From DATGHS01 sp035307785 (GTDB taxonomy: Bacteria; Planctomycetota; Planctomycetia; Gemmatales; Gemmataceae), in assembly GCA_035307785.1 (NCBI GenBank), contig DATGHS010000282.1:1-35387 (forward strand): 35,387 bases of DNA. The letters are read 5' to 3'. The position numbers and the translations under genes were made by a program. Under the pieces are notes generated by a model. It had not been told where the DNA came from, made no database searches, and saw only the letters and a program-made list of their open reading frames with translations. Positions 32,476 to 35,387 of this stretch are shown here, piece by piece (within the stretch, counting starts at the first letter, position 1; each line of letters opens with the position of its first letter).

Positions 32476-32690
32476 GTCTCGTCCTCGTCCCGAAACAGGG
32501 CACTGATCGTTTCTGTGTCAATCTCACCATGGAGGCGGTAGATTTCCTCCGTCACACGCGCGGCTCGCTCGTGCACGCGGCGCGCCACCTCGGGGTCCAA
32601 TGGCTCACCATGGAAAGCGTGGCGCAACACGGCCTGCTCATCGGCGCGTTCTTGCGGATCGGTGCCAGTCCTTTTCGTTTTTGGGCTCAT
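32472..32690 (-). CDS. Antitoxin partner of the PIN toxin
   Basis: The 72-residue protein is charged and helical, beginning MSPKTKRTGTDPQERADEQA and containing VARRVHERAARVTEEIYRLHG. It ends in an acidic tail (SALFRDEDET), as is common where an antitoxin binds its toxin. It does not show an evident AbrB or ribbon-helix-helix motif, so its DNA-binding type is unclear. Position, size and the ATGA overlap with vapC support the antitoxin role. A promoter should lie in 32691-32760; TTGACC is present there on the minus strand, but no convincing -10 box goes with it. Confidence 0.82.
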   Translation of the reverse strand: MSPKTKRTGTDPQERADEQAVLRHAFHGEPLDPEVARRVHERAARVTEEIYRLHGEIDTETISALFRDEDET

Positions 32691-32761
32691 GCATGTATTT
32701 TCGCACCTTCGTACAATAGGTCAATGCGGGACCCCTGGAGTTAAAGCGACCCCTGGGCCGC

Positions 32762-32830
32762 TTGCCGGAACTGACGGCGAACCTGGAGGGCGAGTATCAC
32801 GCGCGGAAGGGCGAGACGCGGCCGGAGTGA
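32762..32830 (+). repeat. Direct repeat copy 2, upstream of the WD40 gene
   Basis: This is the second copy of the 69-bp gene tail, encoding LPELTANLEGEYHARKGETRPE and a stop. It differs from copy 1 at three positions (two of these change Arg to Gly and Ser to Thr). Nothing further upstream matches copy 1. With copy 1 it brackets the toxin-antitoxin pair. Confidence 0.85.
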
Positions 32831-32881
32831 GATGCGAAGGGGCGAGCCGAGCCGCATAAGCGGCCGGGTGGGGAGGAAGCA

Positions 32882-35387
32882 ATGAGCACAAGTACTTTTC
32901 AGCTGATCGCTTTACTCGCATGCACACTTGGGATTGGCACGTCGTTGACGGCGCAGCAGCCAAGTATTGTGCCGGACAAGTCTACGCAGGAGCTCCCGCC
33001 CGGCGCGATCGCGCAGCTGGGGATTCAGCGGCTGCCACCCGGCGGGTCACGCGCGTTCGCGGCGGATGGCAAATCGTTCCTTGGGGTTAGCGGCGACGGG
33101 TTCATTGTCCGCTTTGACGCTGCAAGCGGGACACAGATCGGCAAAAGAATTCCACTGCCGGCCCGTTCGGTCGGCAGGCCTTTTTCTGCCGACGGCCGTT
33201 TCTTGCTCACTTTTGGCCCTACAAGCGCTACCTCGCCTCCCGAGACGGTCCACGTGCTGGACACTACGACGGGGCAAATCATATTCCGCCGGCCGTATCC
33301 CGCGCGTTGCTTCGGGCTAGATCTGGCTCCGGATGGCAACACCGTATTGGTACGTGACGAGAAAGAGAAAAATCGCCGAGTTCTGGCCTGGGACGTGTCC
33401 ACCGGAGCCGAGCGCGTTCTGATCGAAAAGGGTGCTGATTTTCTTTACATGTATGTATCGCCAAACAGCAAACAGTTACTCCTCGCTTTTCAAAATCAGG
33501 CAAAAATGCAGTGCCGCAACCTGGTGGACGCTTCAATCGAGTGGGAAACCGAACGATTGGCGCGCATGTGCCGGTTTTCCGCTGACGGCGATTACATCGT
33601 AGAGTATGACCTACGAATTAACAGCCCGGCCGCATCATGGCGCGCAATCGACGCGGCAACTGGAACGCCTGTCGCGGGTTTGAAGTTCCCGAACGAGAAT
33701 CCTGAGTGGGTACCGGCGCTGGCCCCCGGCAATCGCATTCTTCTTGCCCCTACCAGAACCGGCGTCCTTGTTTGGGACCTCAAGGAAGGGAGTGCGCTGT
33801 GCCGTTTGCCGGGACCCAATTGGGAGCGCGGGTACGACGATATTGGCCCAATCGCGCCGGATGGCAAATCGGTCCTGACCAACTACGGGATGGTTCAGCG
33901 ATGGGAACTCGCAACTGGCAAACCCCTGCTGCCTGATACTTCGGATATGGGCCATACTGGACCGCCCAGAGCGCTAGCGTTTTCGCCGGACGGCAAATGG
34001 CTGGCGTCCGCATCAGACGATTGGACGGTCCGCGTTTGGCAAATGGCCTCTGGACGACTGGTTCACACGCTACGAGGGCATACATCCCAAGTCCGCAACG
34101 TCCTGTTTTCATGCGATGGTAAGCATCTGGTGTCCGGCGCGTCGGATGGCATCCGGGTTTGGGACGTTCCGACCGGCGCACTAGCACGCACGTGCGGAGG
34201 CACTGCTCCCGGAGCCCGGCGCGTTATTGTTGACATGCGACTGGCGCGAGACGGTCGACGGCTCTTTATCCTTAGCCTCAAGGACTTTCGAGGGCCGGGC
34301 GAAGAGACAGTGGTCAGTATTTGGGATATCACCAATGGAGAACGGTTGGATGAGCGGCTCAATCCCTTCGGCGCACGAAATTACAACGCTTATTCACCGT
34401 CGGACCCTTATCTCGCCAGACTCACTCCATCCGGGTTGGTGTTATTCAACGATGGCCGACTGCTTGATCCAACGGACGGCCGGGCCGTCAATCCTCGCCT
34501 TCAACTTCGCTACAACGAAACCATTTACAGTTCTCGCCTGTTGCCCGACGGCCGGTTAATCGCTTGTCACATTGTTGCGAAGGAAGGGAGCGAGCACAGT
34601 CTCGTTCTCGCGGAGACCGCTTCGGGGCAACCCGCGATGCGGCTCCCATTCCAGTTGCCAAAGAACCGGATTCTTTTCTTGGAGACGACACAATCGAATT
34701 TGTACACGGCCAGCGTTGCAGGAATTGAAACTTGGAGCATTCGCACCGGAGAACGGGTCCGTTCTTACACCGGCATGGAGCGGCAGAGCTTTGTTTCCAT
34801 GGCAGTATCCCCTGACGGGCGCATGGTCGCAGCAGCCGAACTCGACGGAAGCATTCTCGTTTGGGACGTGACGCCGCCGCAAGTCGCCCCGGCCCCGTTG
34901 AAGGAAGGCGAACTCCCCTCCCTCTGGACAAGCCTCGCCCACCCCGATGCAAAGATCGGCTTCGCCGCCGTCGCTCGGTTCCTGGATCATCCGCCGGAAG
35001 CGCTTGCATTTCTGAAAGAGCATCTCAAGCCCGCCGCCGCTCCGCCGGCCGATCAAGTCAGGTCGCTGATTGCCGATCTGGCCAGCCCCACATTCAAAAC
35101 CCGCGAAGATGCCGAAAAGAAGCTGCACGAATTCGGCGAGCAGATCGAAGGCTTGCTCCAAGACGCGCTCAAGGCCAACCCCACACCTGAAGCGCGAAAC
35201 CGCATCAAGGCACTGCTCGAAGCGCTTGCGCCCACGACCGTGCCGCAGCCGGCAGCGCTGCGCAGCATCCGCGCCGTCTGGGTGCTGGAGCGCATTGGCA
35301 CGCCGGAAGCGACGAAGTTCCTCGAAGAGCTAGCGAAAGGCCACGAATTCGCCCGCCTGACCCGTGAAGCCAAAGCGGCCCTGGCCC
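32882..35387 (+). CDS. Secreted WD40 beta-propeller protein with C-terminal helical repeat, 3' end cut
   Basis: The open frame runs 835 codons from an ATG at 32882 to the window edge without a stop. A signal peptide is visible (about 1-25, FQLIALLACTLGIGTSLTAQ). The body is a chain of WD40-like units: FSADGRFLLTF, LAPDGNTVLV, WDVSTGAE, VLVWDLKEG, FSPDGKWLASASDDWTVRVW, IRVWDVPTG, VSIWDITNG, ETWSIRTG and VSPDGRMVAAAELDGSILVW. A C-terminal region after about residue 680 (LWTSLAHPDAKIGFAAVARFL and later EDAEKKLHEFG) is helical and HEAT-like. Such proteins are a planctomycete hallmark and probably work outside the cytoplasm. GGAGG is six bases before the ATG. A shift in copy 2 of the direct repeat ends 51 bp upstream. 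Confidence 0.93.
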   Translation, partial: MSTSTFQLIALLACTLGIGTSLTAQQPSIVPDKSTQELPPGAIAQLGIQRLPPGGSRAFAADGKSFLGVSGDGFIVRFDAASGTQIGKRIPLPARSVGRPFSADGRFLLTFGPTSATSPPETVHVLDTTTGQIIFRRPYPARCFGLDLAPDGNTVLVRDEKEKNRRVLAWDVSTGAERVLIEKGADFLYMYVSPNSKQLLLAFQNQAKMQCRNLVDASIEWETERLARMCRFSADGDYIVEYDLRINSPAASWRAIDAATGTPVAGLKFPNENPEWVPALAPGNRILLAPTRTGVLVWDLKEGSALCRLPGPNWERGYDDIGPIAPDGKSVLTNYGMVQRWELATGKPLLPDTSDMGHTGPPRALAFSPDGKWLASASDDWTVRVWQMASGRLVHTLRGHTSQVRNVLFSCDGKHLVSGASDGIRVWDVPTGALARTCGGTAPGARRVIVDMRLARDGRRLFILSLKDFRGPGEETVVSIWDITNGERLDERLNPFGARNYNAYSPSDPYLARLTPSGLVLFNDGRLLDPTDGRAVNPRLQLRYNETIYSSRLLPDGRLIACHIVAKEGSEHSLVLAETASGQPAMRLPFQLPKNRILFLETTQSNLYTASVAGIETWSIRTGERVRSYTGMERQSFVSMAVSPDGRMVAAAELDGSILVWDVTPPQVAPAPLKEGELPSLWTSLAHPDAKIGFAAVARFLDHPPEALAFLKEHLKPAAAPPADQVRSLIADLASPTFKTREDAEKKLHEFGEQIEGLLQDALKANPTPEARNRIKALLEALAPTTVPQPAALRSIRAVWVLERIGTPEATKFLEELAKGHEFARLTREAKAALA

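Noticed and set aside
32691..32760. Promoter of the toxin-antitoxin pair from TTGACC on the minus strand
   Set aside because: No acceptable -10 box lies 16-18 bp from it before the antitoxin start, so the call is left out.

Overview
The window reads as chromosomal DNA of a planctomycete, close to the Gemmatales/Pirellulales type. This is inferred from gene content, not from a marker gene. Pointers are a giant secreted ELWxxDGT-repeat protein with the planctomycete N-terminal 'ERLDERSVPS' motif, a MoxR plus DUF58 pair, a flavin-dependent halogenase-like enzyme, a WD40 protein with a C-terminal helical-repeat region, and a protein ending in the RDIFGNPFRP...HVRGCWVVDLLLGKE signature that I recall from planctomycete genomes. 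Base composition is GC-rich and there are no tRNA, rRNA or CRISPR loci. Starts were chosen from Shine-Dalgarno sites, signal peptides and family lengths, so several differ from the longest open frame.

Layout. 1-4745 (minus strand): MoxR ATPase, an unknown 152-residue protein, a DUF58 protein, dihydrolipoyl dehydrogenase (lpdA) and a truncated membrane-anchored protein at the left edge. 4982-7219 (plus): DUF2752 membrane protein, lipoprotein-like protein, hexapeptide acyltransferase, acylphosphatase. 7228-11337 (minus): membrane protein, TIM-barrel sugar isomerase/epimerase-like enzyme, P3A-type proton ATPase. 11505-15445 (plus): argB, argD, argF and rph. 15601-20976 (plus): metallophosphoesterase, halogenase-like flavoenzyme, lipoprotein, then a three-gene secreted/membrane cassette (Cys-His-Asn peptidase-like protein, membrane-anchored thioredoxin-like protein, small single-pass protein). 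21046-22212 (minus): membrane protein and queE. 22315-28121 (plus): STN-like secreted protein, stand-alone SET-domain protein, the 1409-residue ELWxxDGT protein. 28251-31685 (plus): four small or medium proteins of unknown function and a metallo-beta-lactamase-fold hydrolase. 31704-32830: a scarred segment in which a VapBC-type toxin-antitoxin pair lies between two 69-bp direct repeats of a gene tail. 32882-35387 (plus): a WD40 protein running off the window.

The clearest structure not explained by genes is in the gaps. At least nine intergenic spaces carry long inverted repeats, each of a different sequence. Four of them (569-649, 2073-2128, 3647-3713, 6865-6925) share one architecture: each arm of the long inverted repeat is itself a short hairpin. 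Another (3062-3167) has four CACGGA-type units per arm with mirrored 10-14-10 nt spacing.

Functionally, argB-argD-argF covers acetylglutamate phosphorylation, acetylornithine transamination and carbamoylation of ornithine, with RNase PH attached downstream. MoxR and DUF58 form a chaperone-client type module. The best candidates for undescribed biology are the 19013-20976 cassette, the halogenase-like enzyme, the double-hairpin repeats and the repeat-flanked toxin-antitoxin island.
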